DNA from: Zancudomyces culisetae
Taxonomy: Eukaryota; Kickxellomycota; Harpellomycetes; Harpellales; Legeriomycetaceae
Direction: 5' to 3'
DNA length: 33,930 nt
Assembly: GCA_001969505.1 (NCBI GenBank)
Contig: LSSK01001473.1
Location: 1-33,930, forward strand
The notes under the pieces were generated by a model. The model saw only the letters and a list, made by a program, of their open reading frames with translations, had not been told where the DNA came from and searched no databases. Both the position numbers and the translations under genes were made by a program. Positions 33,266-33,930 of this stretch are shown here, piece after piece. The number at the start of each line of letters is the position of its first letter. The stretch's first letter is position 1.

Positions 33266-33930
33266 ATGTATAGGAACGAAAAAGAGTCAAGAGGAATTGT
33301 GGGTGATGTATACAAAAAAGAAACAGGAGATGGAAAAGAAAAAATGCTAGGACAGAATGGAAAACAGGTGGAAAACAAGGGATATGAGATTGGAGGTACG
33401 TTTATGGATTCCAAAACTGTGCATGATACAAGGTTTGAATTAGGGTTTATGGGTAAATATGTTCCACAAAGAAATGCACCAATACCACCAGGGAAAGGAC
33501 AGGGACAAGGTTCGAGCCAGGGTCAGAAACAGTTATATACAACGACAACAACAACAACAAAACTTCGACAATCGAGTTCAATGAACGCAATAGGTATTCG
33601 GGAATACGGCTGGGAGGGACAGGGGTATGACGAGCAAGTAAAAGGACAAGGTGAAAGGGGAAGAGAAAGAGAGAGAGAGAGAGAAAGAGAGAGACGGGCA
33701 GGAGGAATGGAAGGAAAGCGAGAAAACCGTAGATCAAATACAATGAAAGTAGGCAAGGGATATAGTATGGGAAAAAAAATAGGTCAGTCTCAAGTACAGG
33801 GGCAGGGGCAGGTACAAGGACAGAGACAGCGAGCAGCACCACCAACACCAAAGAAAACAGGACTTGGGCCATCAGTGACAGGTAGAGGATTGGCAGAAAG
33901 TGAGGGTGGAGGACAAATGATGCAGCGAAG
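33266..33930 (+). CDS. Gln/Gly/Lys-rich protein, 5' part only (cut by the window edge)
   Basis: An open frame starts at ATG 33266 (stop codon in frame at 33221) and runs 221 codons to the end of the window without a stop. It begins MYRNEKESRGIVGDVYKK and contains RFELGFMGKYVPQRNAPIPP, then GQGQGSSQGQ, a Thr run, a charged RERERE run from a GA microsatellite (33661-33695), and VQGQGQVQGQRQRA. The early part (10-70) looks like ordered or linear-motif protein; the rest is disordered. A possible donor (GGAG|GTACGT) at 33394 would cut it short. I do not recognise the family; a regulatory or RNA-binding protein would fit such composition, but that is a guess. Confidence 0.5.
   Translation, partial: MYRNEKESRGIVGDVYKKETGDGKEKMLGQNGKQVENKGYEIGGTFMDSKTVHDTRFELGFMGKYVPQRNAPIPPGKGQGQGSSQGQKQLYTTTTTTTKLRQSSSMNAIGIREYGWEGQGYDEQVKGQGERGRERERERERERRAGGMEGKRENRRSNTMKVGKGYSMGKKIGQSQVQGQGQVQGQRQRAAPPTPKKTGLGPSVTGRGLAESEGGGQMMQR

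Noticed and set aside
33447-33872. 141-codon Leu/Val-rich minus frame
   Set aside because: Shadow of the Gln/Gly-rich plus frame; the plus frame has an ATG, varied early sequence and runs off the edge.

Overview
The window is nuclear DNA of a compact, AT-rich, intron-bearing eukaryote. I think an early-diverging fungus is most likely, possibly a gut-dwelling zoopagomycete of the Harpellales type. That is inference from gene content, base composition and the secreted mucin-like protein; no marker gene proves it. Introns are mostly 50-180 bp, with GTAAGT/GTATGT-like donors and mostly TAG acceptors. I rebuilt the exon joins by hand; every join given for the eight recognised genes preserves reading frame.

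Layout, left to right: importin alpha (856-2743, minus, 3 exons); an unidentified two-exon minus fragment (2957-3245); a peroxisomal-type mitochondrial-carrier protein (4193-5462, minus, 3 exons); a 4.4 kb gene-poor stretch holding two isolated exon-like islands (5538-5655 minus and 8270-8488 plus); a peflin/ALG-2-type penta-EF-hand protein with a Gly-Gly-Tyr-Gly-Gln repeat head (9873-11478, plus, 6 exons); an AlkA/Mag1-type DNA glycosylase (11981-13192, minus, intronless); a double-hotdog acyl-CoA thioesterase ending in the peroxisomal signal AKL (14560-16392, plus, 7 exons); a heterotrimeric G-protein beta subunit (19693-20916, plus); two small spliced candidates (21109-21516 minus, 21804-22048 plus); a secreted Thr/Pro-rich protein with five cysteine-rich repeats of exactly 47 residues (22766-24691, plus, intronless); the ubiquitin-conjugating enzyme Ubc8/UBE2H (26750-27906, plus, 6 exons); eIF5A (28933-29406, minus); a purine-skewed, minisatellite-rich 3.8 kb stretch; and a Gln/Gly-rich open frame running off the right edge (33266-33930, plus).

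These are mostly independent housekeeping and signalling genes, not a gene cluster. The carrier and the thioesterase could both serve peroxisomal fatty-acid metabolism, and Ubc8 is the E2 of the glucose-responsive GID pathway, but nothing in the layout shows co-regulation. The best candidate for an undescribed system is the secreted stalk-plus-cysteine-repeat protein. The several small spliced candidates are the next most interesting.
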